Below are positions 17,125 to 25,108 of a stretch of 64,000 nucleotides of DNA, one piece after another. A program made the position numbers and the translations under genes. This stretch comes from Robinsoniella peoriensis (GTDB lineage: Bacteria > Bacillota > Clostridia > Lachnospirales > Lachnospiraceae), in the NCBI RefSeq assembly GCF_000797495.1, contig NZ_JTGN01000007.1, forward strand, positions 381,817-445,816. The letters are read 5' to 3'. How positions within the stretch are numbered: the stretch's first letter is position 1; every line of letters starts with the position of its first letter. The notes under the pieces are model-generated. The model saw nothing but the letters and a program-made list of their open reading frames with translations, had not been told where the DNA came from and did no database searches.

Positions 17125-18792
17125 TTGAAAAAGAACACAAATATAGGCAGCGTGAAAATAATCCCGTTGGGAGGCTTTGATAAAATAGGTATGAATATTA
17201 CCGCATTTGAATACGAAGACAGTATTATCGTCGTAGACTGCGGGATTTCATTTCCGGACGAAGATATGCTTGGAATCGATAAAGTTATTCCGGATGTCAC
17301 TTATTTAATCGAGAATAAGGATAGGGTTAAAGGATTTGTCATTACCCATGGCCACGAAGACCATATCGGGGCTCTGCCATACATCCTGCCCCAGATCAAT
17401 ATTCCGATCTATGCAACCCAGCTGACTATGGGATTAATCGAGCATAAATTAGAAGAAGCCCATCTGATGAAAAATACCCGCCGTAAAGTAGTGAAGCATG
17501 GCGGTATCATTACCCTGGGCTCCTTCCGTATTGAATTTATCAAAACCAATCACAGTATTGCGGATGCCAGCGCACTGGCAATCTATTCACCCGCTGGTAT
17601 TATCGTGCATACCGGTGACTTTAAGATCGACTATACACCGCTGTTCGGTGATGCAATCGACTTGCAGCGTCTGGGCGCACTTGGTAAAAAAGGTGTACTT
17701 GCTCTTATGTGTGACAGTACCAACGCTTTGCGTCCCGGCTTTACTCCATCAGAGATCAAGGTTGCAAAGACATTCGACACACTGTTTGAAGAAAACAAAT
17801 CACACCGGATATTTGTTGCCACCTTTGCTTCTAATATAGACAGGGTACAGCAGATTATTAACACTGCATATAAGTTTGGACGTAAAGTTATTCTGCAGGG
17901 GCGCAGTATGCTGAATGTAATTCGGATTGCATCGGATCTGGGCTATGTTAAAATACCTAAGAACACCCTGATCGATATTGATCTTATGAAGAATTATCCC
18001 GACGAAAAACTGGTTTTAATCACAACCGGAAGTCAGGGAGAATCCATGGCAGCTTTGTCCCGTATGGCTGATTCCACCCATAAAAAAGTCTCCGTAAAAC
18101 CGGGGGATGCTATTATATTAAGCTCAACGCCAATTCCCGGAAACGAAAAAGCCGTTTCCAAAATTATAAATGAATTATCCATGAAGGGCGCCAATGTTAT
18201 TTTCCAGGATACCCATGTATCCGGACATGCATGCCAGGAAGAGATCAAACTGATCTATTCCCTGGTTCATCCGAAATATGCTGTGCCAATGCATGGAGAA
18301 TACCGTTTCCGTGCTGCTCAGGCAAACCTGGCACAGTCACTTGGTATCCCAAAAGAAAATACATTTCTGATTGAATCCGGCAATGTACTGGCACTTTCCG
18401 AAGATAAAGCCAGTGTTATCGGACAGGTTCCTGCAAGAGGCGTCATGGTAGATGGACTAGGCATCGGTGATGTGGGGAATATCGTCATGCATGACAGACA
18501 GAGCCTGTCTGAAAATGGTATCATGGTTGTTACCGTTACCCTGGAGAAAGATACAAACCAGGTTCTGGCTGGACCGGATATTATCTCCAGAGGATTTGTT
18601 TATGTCCGGGAATCCGAGGAATTAATGTCCCAGCTGCGCAGCCTTGCCGCTGATACGCTGGAACGCTGTAATAAGAAGAAAATAACGGATTGGGGTAAAA
18701 TTAAATCCGCACTCCGGGATGATCTTGGAGATTTTCTGTGGAAGAAAATTAAAAGATCGCCTATGATACTGCCAATCATTATGGAAGTATAA
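17125..18792 (+). CDS. rnjA: Ribonuclease J
   Basis: Metallo-beta-lactamase-fold nuclease with 5'-to-3' exo- and endonuclease activity, central to mRNA decay and rRNA maturation in Firmicutes. The zinc motif THGHEDHIGA is near residue 75. Later motifs are HTGDFKID, the beta-CASP region with GRSMLNVIRIA, TGSQGES, and DTHVSGHACQEE. The C-terminal domain includes KITDWGKIKSALRDDLGDFLWKK. The 555-residue length is normal. Translation starts at TTG after a perfect AGGAGG. A strong terminator follows. Confidence 0.96.
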   Translation: MKKNTNIGSVKIIPLGGFDKIGMNITAFEYEDSIIVVDCGISFPDEDMLGIDKVIPDVTYLIENKDRVKGFVITHGHEDHIGALPYILPQINIPIYATQLTMGLIEHKLEEAHLMKNTRRKVVKHGGIITLGSFRIEFIKTNHSIADASALAIYSPAGIIVHTGDFKIDYTPLFGDAIDLQRLGALGKKGVLALMCDSTNALRPGFTPSEIKVAKTFDTLFEENKSHRIFVATFASNIDRVQQIINTAYKFGRKVILQGRSMLNVIRIASDLGYVKIPKNTLIDIDLMKNYPDEKLVLITTGSQGESMAALSRMADSTHKKVSVKPGDAIILSSTPIPGNEKAVSKIINELSMKGANVIFQDTHVSGHACQEEIKLIYSLVHPKYAVPMHGEYRFRAAQANLAQSLGIPKENTFLIESGNVLALSEDKASVIGQVPARGVMVDGLGIGDVGNIVMHDRQSLSENGIMVVTVTLEKDTNQVLAGPDIISRGFVYVRESEELMSQLRSLAADTLERCNKKKITDWGKIKSALRDDLGDFLWKKIKRSPMILPIIMEV

Positions 18793-18809
18793 ATAAAAGC
18801 TTTTACAAA

Positions 18810-18854
18810 CAAGGAGCATTTCGCTTTGATATTACGCGAAATGCTCCTTGTTTT
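18810..18854 (+). terminator. Rho-independent terminator after rnjA
   Basis: CAAGGAGCATTTCGC and GCGAAATGCTCCTTG form a perfect 15-bp stem followed by TTTTA. Confidence 0.94.
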
Positions 18855-18873
18855 ATGTTAGAGCACACTCCCA

Positions 18874-18976
18874 TAGTAGAATGAAGAAAACGTCCTACGC
18901 TGAAAAGATCCAGCTGCTTTATAGGTTTTATACGTTCTCTGCCATGGTCCGCCCCCTTCTCTTTCCGAGCACTACA
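18874..18976 (+). repeat. Dispersed non-coding repeat, copy A
   Basis: It shares TAGTAGAATGAAGAAA, CAGCTGCTTTAT and the spacing to TGCCA with a second copy at 63596-63721. Weaker similarity continues to GGTCC and CCGAG...CACT. Copy A appears to carry internal deletions relative to copy B. No gene lies within it. Confidence 0.65.
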
Positions 18977-19019
18977 TCATTTTTCAAAGCGTCACCTTTC
19001 TCACCTAAACGCAAAAACA

Positions 19020-20291
19020 TTAATCAGTTTTCTTCTTTTTCATGGACAGCAGTTTATCCAGATAAATTGATTTCATCTGCCTGCTTGCCAGCATCTGCTT
19101 CACCGGTGGAAGTTTTAAAATAGTTCCGAATACAGCTGCCATCGCTCTGTGGTTGGCAAAGGCATGATTATCAAAAATCAGGTTCTGAAGCGTTCCCTTT
19201 TCGATTGCCTGCAGTACAAACCGGTGGGTACTGTTTACCGGAGTAATAATCTGAACCGCCCGGCGTTTCAGCTCAATGGCTTTTGTGGGACAGTTTCCAG
19301 CACACACACCGCAGCCAAGGCAGATATCCGTATCAATAACGGCATTCTTGTCCTCCATTTTAATTGCCAGGATTGGGCAGACTTTTGCACACTTGCCGCA
19401 GGAAATACATTTTTCTTTCGATACCTCCGGTATATAATTTGTGGTTGCAACCGGCTGCATGGGGCTGAACTTCCTTGCTGCCTGTAAGGCCTCACAGCAG
19501 CATCCACAGCAATTGCAGATAAACATTGGATCTTCCCTTACATTCTCACCTATCTGTACCAAATTGGACGCATAAGAGCGTTCCAGCGCATCGTAAGCTT
19601 CTTCTTTGGAGATAAGCCTGGCATGGCCTCCGTGTTCTGCAAGAGAACGTGCCACATTTCCAAAGGTCAGACAGACATCCAGGGGAGCATCAATTTCACA
19701 GGGATGTCCCGCATGAAACATCTTGTGCCTGCAGTAACAGGTGCCAAGTCCGATATACTGCGCATCTTCCACAATGTGGCTGGCACGCTCATGATCCAGT
19801 ATATGGAGTGTATTTTCTGTAGACAATACCGGTTCCTGTACAAAAACGCGCCCCAGTCTTGTTTCTGTTGCATAAAAGAGATCTTTTACAAAATCCTCCT
19901 CCACATTCATGTACTGATAATACAGTTCGCTTAAATACTTCTGATCAATGTCCCCTCTGGTCCTCATCAGGGCAAATTCAAAGAATCCGGCCATAGGCGG
20001 CGGCATCACAAATTTTCGTTGTCCATTATGAAAAGAATCAACCAGTAATGCTTTTTCACATAGGTGATCCAGCACCTTTTCTGCTTTTAATTCTGTCGTA
20101 CCCCAGATCTGTGCCGCTTTTTTAGCCGTAAAAGGCCGTATCGGCAGCAGCGATATCCATTTTGCTTCTTTTTCCGAATATAAAACCTCAAGGATTTTGT
20201 ATAGTGTTTGCGAAGCAGGAGCACCCTGGGTAAACCAATTAATTCGTTCTTCCAAATTTTTATAAGCTTCTTTTGAAGTAATATGTCCCAT
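19020..20291 (-). CDS. 4Fe-4S ferredoxin-type protein with winged-helix N-terminus
   Basis: About 423 residues. The N-terminal part (LPIRPFTAKKAAQIWG, then KVLDHLCEKALLVD) resembles a winged-helix domain. A middle part has the Cys cluster GTCYCRHKMFHAGHPC and later CNCCGCCCEAL. The C-terminal third has two classical clusters, CISCGKCAKVCP and CLGCGVCAGNCP, each binding one [4Fe-4S]. It probably shuttles or senses electrons in the cytoplasm; no partner oxidoreductase gene is adjacent. The ATG for MGHITS (20291) is chosen, and an in-frame ATG at 20315 is possible. Neither has a strong ribosome binding site. Confidence 0.82.
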   Translation of the reverse strand: MGHITSKEAYKNLEERINWFTQGAPASQTLYKILEVLYSEKEAKWISLLPIRPFTAKKAAQIWGTTELKAEKVLDHLCEKALLVDSFHNGQRKFVMPPPMAGFFEFALMRTRGDIDQKYLSELYYQYMNVEEDFVKDLFYATETRLGRVFVQEPVLSTENTLHILDHERASHIVEDAQYIGLGTCYCRHKMFHAGHPCEIDAPLDVCLTFGNVARSLAEHGGHARLISKEEAYDALERSYASNLVQIGENVREDPMFICNCCGCCCEALQAARKFSPMQPVATTNYIPEVSKEKCISCGKCAKVCPILAIKMEDKNAVIDTDICLGCGVCAGNCPTKAIELKRRAVQIITPVNSTHRFVLQAIEKGTLQNLIFDNHAFANHRAMAAVFGTILKLPPVKQMLASRQMKSIYLDKLLSMKKKKTD

Positions 20292-20411
20292 ATTCTCACG
20301 CTTTCTCAGTGTCATTACACCAGTTTCATTTTGTATTGCAATAGAAATATTTTAAAGTAAAATATTTCTATTGTCAAATTACTTTCGGGACATTTTTTAA
20401 ATTAGCAGAGC

Positions 20412-21095
20412 TTATGGTCTTTGCGGCATGGTAAATGAAGCTAATGCCCGATTCAGATAATCATTAAAAGGCTTCATTTTACGGAAGATATCAACAGACA
20501 GATCCAAAAATCCATCTACGTCAGCAAACTGTGCATCACTGATTGCATATTCCAAAGCCCATGATTTATGTTTCAGAAATTCTGCAAGGGGATGGTTCTT
20601 ATCATAACCTCTTGGAACATTTTTCAGCTTTTCGCCAAATACCTGGAAATTCTCCCGAAAATCCTGATTGTTTATAATATCCAAAAATTCCACACCATGT
20701 CCGGTCAGGTAGTCCCGTACTAAAGTGGTGGCATCCGGGAATTGCGTGGCAAAGACACCGCCGCCAAGTATGGATTCCCCGGGTTTCACGCAGATAAAAT
20801 ATCCTGCCGGAATAGGGAGACGTCCTGCGGATGAAATATGTGCACGAAAAGAGGGATTATATGGGGATTTGTCCTTGCTGAAACGGGTATCCCTATTTAA
20901 TCGAAACACCAGATCTTTTGCTTTCAGCCATGCGATGGAATCGTCAAACGCTGAAATCCGTACAATCGTTTCCTGGATTAGGCCTTCAAATTTTTCCTTT
21001 GCTTCCTGATACAGTTTCTTATTTTCCTGCATCCATTCCAAAGAATTGTTTTCCTGCAGCATTGTTAAAAACTCTAAAATTACCTTGTTGTTCAT
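20412..21095 (-). CDS. DUF2461 family protein
   Basis: The 227-residue protein from the ATG at 21095, preceded on the - strand by AAGGAGG, belongs to the DUF2461 (TIGR02453) group. It shows ILEFLTMLQENNSLEWMQEN near the N-terminus, then FRLNRDTRFSKDKSPYNPSF and PAGYFICVKPGESILGGGVF. These blocks define the family, whose biochemical role is unknown. It is transcribed toward the ferredoxin-like gene but separated from it by about 120 bases. Confidence 0.88.
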   Translation of the reverse strand: MNNKVILEFLTMLQENNSLEWMQENKKLYQEAKEKFEGLIQETIVRISAFDDSIAWLKAKDLVFRLNRDTRFSKDKSPYNPSFRAHISSAGRLPIPAGYFICVKPGESILGGGVFATQFPDATTLVRDYLTGHGVEFLDIINNQDFRENFQVFGEKLKNVPRGYDKNHPLAEFLKHKSWALEYAISDAQFADVDGFLDLSVDIFRKMKPFNDYLNRALASFTMPQRP

Positions 21096-21285
21096 CTTTG
21101 TCCTCCTTGATGATTGCATAATATATGCGCTTTTAATTCGTTACACTTAATTAGACAACTGTGGCTTGCGGTTGTGACATCTTTTTTAAGAAAATTTTCT
21201 ATTTACAATACCCGTTGCACCGTTGTATGCTTATAGCGTATAGCCGATATACAAATAGAAACTTTAAGGACAGATAAATAAGCTT

Positions 21286-22038
21286 ATGGATAACCTGGAA
21301 AAGAAACAATTACGATTTCAAAATGCCTGTCACAAAATACGATATGGCAAAAAAAACTTCAATGGCATCGGAACCCTGTCAGAAAAGACGCTCCATGCAG
21401 TATTAAAAGAATATTATGAGCCACGGGCTGACCATCAGGAAATACGGGTAGCTTCTTACGTAGCAGATATCATGACAGACCAGGAGATCATTGAAATACA
21501 GACCCAGAATTTTAACAAACTCAGAAAAAAGCTGGAAGTATTTACGGAAGTCAGTGACGTTCGAATCGTTTACCCTATAGCCAGTACCAAATGGCTGCTC
21601 TGGGTAGATAAAACTACCGGTGAGATATCTTCACCCAGAAAAAGTCCGAGACGTGGTAACTCTTATGATATTTTCCATGAGCTGTACAGAATTAAGGAGC
21701 TTCTTAAAAATCCCAGAATTAAGTTAAGCATTGCCATGATTGAGATAGAAGAGTACCGCTATCTGGATGGATGGAGCCGTGACAAGAAAAAAGGATCCTC
21801 CCGCTGCGAACGGATCCCGATAGCCCTAACGGATGAAATCCTCATAGACAGCCGGGAAGATTACCATAAGCTGATTCCCCCGGGGCTAAAGCCTGATTTT
21901 ACATCCAGAGACTTTAAAACTGCTTCTAAGCTGTCTCTTTCCAAAGCACAGCTGGCATTAAATGTGCTATATAACTTAGAAGTTGTTCAAAGAACGGGAA
22001 AGAAGGGAAACTTGTACACCTACTCTACGGAGCGTTGA
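21286..22038 (+). CDS. Orphan protein with PD-(D/E)XK-like core and C-terminal winged helix
   Basis: I do not recognise a named family. The 250-residue protein contains HQEIRVASYVADIMTDQEII followed by EIQT. Glu52, Asp61, Glu70 and Gln72 are spaced like the catalytic residues of PD-(D/E)XK nucleases in the ExQ variant. The middle is basic. The C-terminus (about 210 to 245, SLSKAQLALNVLYNLEVVQRTG) resembles a winged helix with a beta hairpin. It could be a nuclease or a nuclease-fold DNA-binding protein. No methyltransferase or helicase is adjacent; the next gene is an XRE-SOR fusion 50 bases away, probably with its own start signals. Confidence 0.7.
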   Translation: MDNLEKKQLRFQNACHKIRYGKKNFNGIGTLSEKTLHAVLKEYYEPRADHQEIRVASYVADIMTDQEIIEIQTQNFNKLRKKLEVFTEVSDVRIVYPIASTKWLLWVDKTTGEISSPRKSPRRGNSYDIFHELYRIKELLKNPRIKLSIAMIEIEEYRYLDGWSRDKKKGSSRCERIPIALTDEILIDSREDYHKLIPPGLKPDFTSRDFKTASKLSLSKAQLALNVLYNLEVVQRTGKKGNLYTYSTER

Positions 22039-22087
22039 TTGCAAAGTTCCCCCGGGTGGTTTATGCTGATAATTGGAGGTGAACGTA

Positions 22088-22702
22088 ATGGATTGTAATA
22101 AAGTGGGATTGCTGATATTGGAATTGCGTAAAGAAAAGAATATGACACAAAAAGAAATTGCAGATGCCATGAATATCAGTGACAAGGCTATTTCCAAGTG
22201 GGAGAGAGGACTTGGCTGTCCCGATGTATCACTGCTTAGTGAACTATCCCAAATATTAGGAGTAAATATAGAAAAAATACTGCAGGGGGATTTAGACCCC
22301 AACCATACAGACGGAGGCAATATGAAAAGAGTAAAATTTTATCTGTGCCCGACTTGCGGCAATGTCCTGACAAGTACGGCAAAAGCAGAACTTTCCTGCT
22401 GCGGCAGAAAATTAGAACCCCTGGAAGAAAAGCCAGCGGATGCAGATCATCAGATAACGGTAGAAGACATCGATGATGAAGCCTATATTACCATAAATCA
22501 CGAAATGACACGGGAACACTACCTTACCTTTGCAGCATATGTTACCTGCGACCGGTTACAGCTAATCAAATTATATCCCGAACAAAATGCAGAACTTCGC
22601 ATCCCTAAAATAAGGAGTGGGAAATTCTACATCTGCTGCAGCAATCATGGTCTGTTCTCGCTTTTACCGCCCCGAAAGAGCCGGAAAAGTGAAAATAACT
22701 AA
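22088..22702 (+). CDS. XRE regulator fused to a desulfoferrodoxin-like (superoxide reductase) module
   Basis: 204 residues from the ATG at 22088, seven bases after GGAGGT. Residues 7 to 65 are a Cro/C1-type helix-turn-helix (LRKEKNMTQKEIADAMNISD, then KAISKWERG). Residues 84 to 106 resemble a desulforedoxin iron site: Cys87, Cys90, Cys104 and Cys105 (CPTCGN, then CCGRKL). Residues 118 to 192 look like superoxide reductase: His121, His138 (NHEM), His144 (EHYL), Cys184 and His187 (CSNHGL) match the His4Cys iron ligands. The Lys just before the first His in active enzymes is absent (AD-His here). I infer a redox- or superoxide-sensing regulator; its targets are unknown. Confidence 0.85.
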   Translation: MDCNKVGLLILELRKEKNMTQKEIADAMNISDKAISKWERGLGCPDVSLLSELSQILGVNIEKILQGDLDPNHTDGGNMKRVKFYLCPTCGNVLTSTAKAELSCCGRKLEPLEEKPADADHQITVEDIDDEAYITINHEMTREHYLTFAAYVTCDRLQLIKLYPEQNAELRIPKIRSGKFYICCSNHGLFSLLPPRKSRKSENN

Positions 22703-22715
22703 ATTGCAGGATGGT

Positions 22716-22756
22716 ATGGATGCAGTCAATATTACTGTTGACTGCATCCATTTTTA
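22716..22756 (+). terminator. Terminator shared by convergent genes
   Basis: ATGGATGCAGTCAA pairs with TTGACTGCATCCAT around an eight-base loop, followed by TTTTT. It ends the XRE-SOR gene. Its right arm overlaps the 3' end of the convergent UvrC-like gene. Confidence 0.92.
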
Positions 22757-23713
22757 CAAAAATTCTATTTCTATTTTTTCTGTTGGCTGACCTCTCATTT
22801 CACTATATATTATATCGCAGTAATCTATATTTCCCTTATTATCCAGTTCTTCGGTAATATGTAATAATATTTCCAGACTTTCCTTTCTGAAATTCTCCTT
22901 TACGGGCGGCACAATCTGTTGAAACGCCTTCTTATGTATAACGCGTCCTTTAACAATGTAAAAAAGCTTCCTGCCACTGTCAGTTTCCAGATTCAAAAGT
23001 ACATGCCCCTTCATCCAATGGTCATAAGAATCTATCCCCTTTTTCAAGTATTTCAGGTTTTCAACAGCATCCCGATAGAATGCCGCTGTTTCGTATTTTT
23101 CTTCTTGTGCAGCTTTGCTCATTTTCTTTTGCATCTCTCTTATAAACTGTTCCCGTATAGAAGCTTTCTTACAAAATTCCATCAGCGCCCGCTGTGTATC
23201 CTCCCAGTTATCCCGGGTAAGCGGTTTGGGAAAGATATGATAGGTAAGCTGGTATGTTCTTTTCACTTTCTCAATCGGATACACATTTTTCATAAAGTCC
23301 ATAATCTGCAACAGTGTGCTTCTGCTGCGAAAAGGCCCAAAGCAGTTTTCTTCCCTGCGGTTAGCAATGGAAAGCAGTCTGTCCGGAAATGTCTGTCCTA
23401 CCTTCAGGTAAACGTACCGGTCATCGTATTTCATCATTACGTTAAAATAAGGGCGGACTTGTTTAATAAGTTCACATTCCAAAAGCATAGCTTCCAGATG
23501 GGTATCGGTAACCACATAGTCGATATCTTTTATAAAAGGTGCCATTCGATTTACCTTATCCCATTTTGGAGTTTCCACAAAATAAGATTTCACCCGTTTC
23601 TTCAGGCATTTACTTTTCCCAATATATATTATTTTTCCTTTTTCATCCAGCATTTTATAGACTCCCGGGGCTTCCGGAAGATGTTCTAATTTTTCTGAGA
23701 TCTGATCTGTCAT
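22754..23713 (-). CDS. Short UvrC/Cho-like GIY-YIG endonuclease
   Basis: 319 residues against about 600 for UvrC. The GIY-YIG domain is at residues 14 to 95 (APGVYKMLDEKGKIIYIGKS, then LKKRVKSYF, with the later Glu in HLEAMLLECELIK). A UVR-like helical segment (about 195 to 235, EKYETAAFYRDAVENLKYL) follows. The RNase H-like 5'-incision domain and the HhH motifs of UvrC are missing. The reading frame is clean, so it is not an obvious truncation. It resembles Cho, which makes an alternative 3' incision in nucleotide excision repair. A full-length uvrC is expected elsewhere in the genome. Confidence 0.87.
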   Translation of the reverse strand: MTDQISEKLEHLPEAPGVYKMLDEKGKIIYIGKSKCLKKRVKSYFVETPKWDKVNRMAPFIKDIDYVVTDTHLEAMLLECELIKQVRPYFNVMMKYDDRYVYLKVGQTFPDRLLSIANRREENCFGPFRSRSTLLQIMDFMKNVYPIEKVKRTYQLTYHIFPKPLTRDNWEDTQRALMEFCKKASIREQFIREMQKKMSKAAQEEKYETAAFYRDAVENLKYLKKGIDSYDHWMKGHVLLNLETDSGRKLFYIVKGRVIHKKAFQQIVPPVKENFRKESLEILLHITEELDNKGNIDYCDIIYSEMRGQPTEKIEIEFL

Positions 23714-23965
23714 AGGCGCACCATGCCTCCGCTTTATCCTTGGTTTATAACACTTTCCATTATCATAATATAGAATTGCGCCTGCGTCAAATTTTCCCTG
23801 GAGCGTGTTTGAAAAATACTATTGGCACTGCATGAAATTACCATTCCGGAATCTGATGACAAGAAATTACGATATAGAATCATTATTTCCGGTCATCATT
23901 CCTCACTGTATCCGTTATGCATTCCTGCTAAAATAAAACCATCAAATACAGCAGGAGGTATTAAA

Positions 23966-25108
23966 ATGAGAAAAGCTTTTATATGTCCAACCAAATACGT
24001 ACAGGGAGAAGATGAAATCCGAAACCTGGGTTACTTCGTAAAAACATTCGGATCATCCGCATTACTGATTGCCCACCCGGATGATGTCAGCCGAGTTAAG
24101 GAAAAGCTGCTGATAACTGCAAAGGAGTATCAGATCTCTTTTGTCGAAAGCGGATTTAAAGGCGAATGTTCCAGACAGGAAGTAGCACGCCTGCAGGAAC
24201 TGGCAAAAGAAAAAGGCTGCCACTGTACCATTGGACTTGGCGGCGGAAAGGCGATTGATACCGCAAAATGCGTTGCAGCAGGCGAAGCTTTGATCATTGT
24301 TCCCACGATTGCAGCTACCGATGCCCCAACCAGCCACTCAGCAGTTCTCTACACACCGGAAGGTGCATTTGATGACTATGCATATTTCAAACAGAGTCCC
24401 AGTGTTATCTTAATTGACACCACGGTAATTGCCCAGGCACCTTCCCGTTTTCTGGTTTCCGGAATGGGAGATGCCCTGTCTACTTATTTTGAAGCAAGGG
24501 CAACTGCTGCCTCCTATTCAAATGTAAATGCCGGACTTCCCTGCGGGTTTCGGGAAGGATACTGCGGTCCTGCCAAAGGTACTAATACCGCAATGGCGCT
24601 GGCATCTCTGTGCTATCAGACTCTGATGGAAGATGGGGAGAAAGCCAAAACAGCCTGTGACTGTAATCAGGTCACTCCGGCACTGGAAAATATTATTGAA
24701 ACCAATATTCTATTATCGGGGCTTGGATTTGAAAGTGCCGGACTTGGAGGTGCTCATGCCATTCATGACGGACTTACCATTTTTGAAGGTACCCACAAAT
24801 ATTTCCACGGTGAAAAAGTAGCCTTTGGTACACTGGCGCAGTTAGTCCTGGAAAATGCTCCTTCAAAGGAAATTGAAGAAGTTTTGGACTTCTGCCTTAA
24901 AATTGGACTTCCGGTTTGCCTGGAAGATATCGGGGTGGATCAATTTACGACGGAAGAACTGATGGAAGCTGCAAATAAAGCTTGTATTCCGGAAGAATCC
25001 ATCCATGCCATGCCTTTCCCGGTAACACCTCAATCAGTGGCCGCTGCAATCATTACAGCAGACCGTATCGGAAAAAACTTCAAAGAGGAAAGCAGGTGCG
25101 GCAAATGA
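23966..25108 (+). CDS. gldA: Glycerol dehydrogenase
   Basis: NAD-dependent oxidation of glycerol to dihydroxyacetone. The ATG at 23966 has AGGAGG seven bases upstream; the frame is open further back without such a site. Family blocks are YVQGEDEIRNLG, GLGGGKAIDTAKCVA, PTIAATDAPTSHSAV and GDALSTYFEAR. The metal ligands lie in the Asp-containing segment and in GGAHAIHDGL and YFHGEKVAFG. The 380-residue length is right. Its stop overlaps the start of the dihydroxyacetone kinase (ATGA), so the two enzymes form a coupled two-step glycerol pathway. Confidence 0.95.
   Translation: MRKAFICPTKYVQGEDEIRNLGYFVKTFGSSALLIAHPDDVSRVKEKLLITAKEYQISFVESGFKGECSRQEVARLQELAKEKGCHCTIGLGGGKAIDTAKCVAAGEALIIVPTIAATDAPTSHSAVLYTPEGAFDDYAYFKQSPSVILIDTTVIAQAPSRFLVSGMGDALSTYFEARATAASYSNVNAGLPCGFREGYCGPAKGTNTAMALASLCYQTLMEDGEKAKTACDCNQVTPALENIIETNILLSGLGFESAGLGGAHAIHDGLTIFEGTHKYFHGEKVAFGTLAQLVLENAPSKEIEEVLDFCLKIGLPVCLEDIGVDQFTTEELMEAANKACIPEESIHAMPFPVTPQSVAAAIITADRIGKNFKEESRCGK

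Noticed and set aside
23822..23965. N-terminal extension of glycerol dehydrogenase
   Set aside because: The frame is open, but the ATG at 23966 has a perfect AGGAGG and matches the family start. The extension has no start signals.
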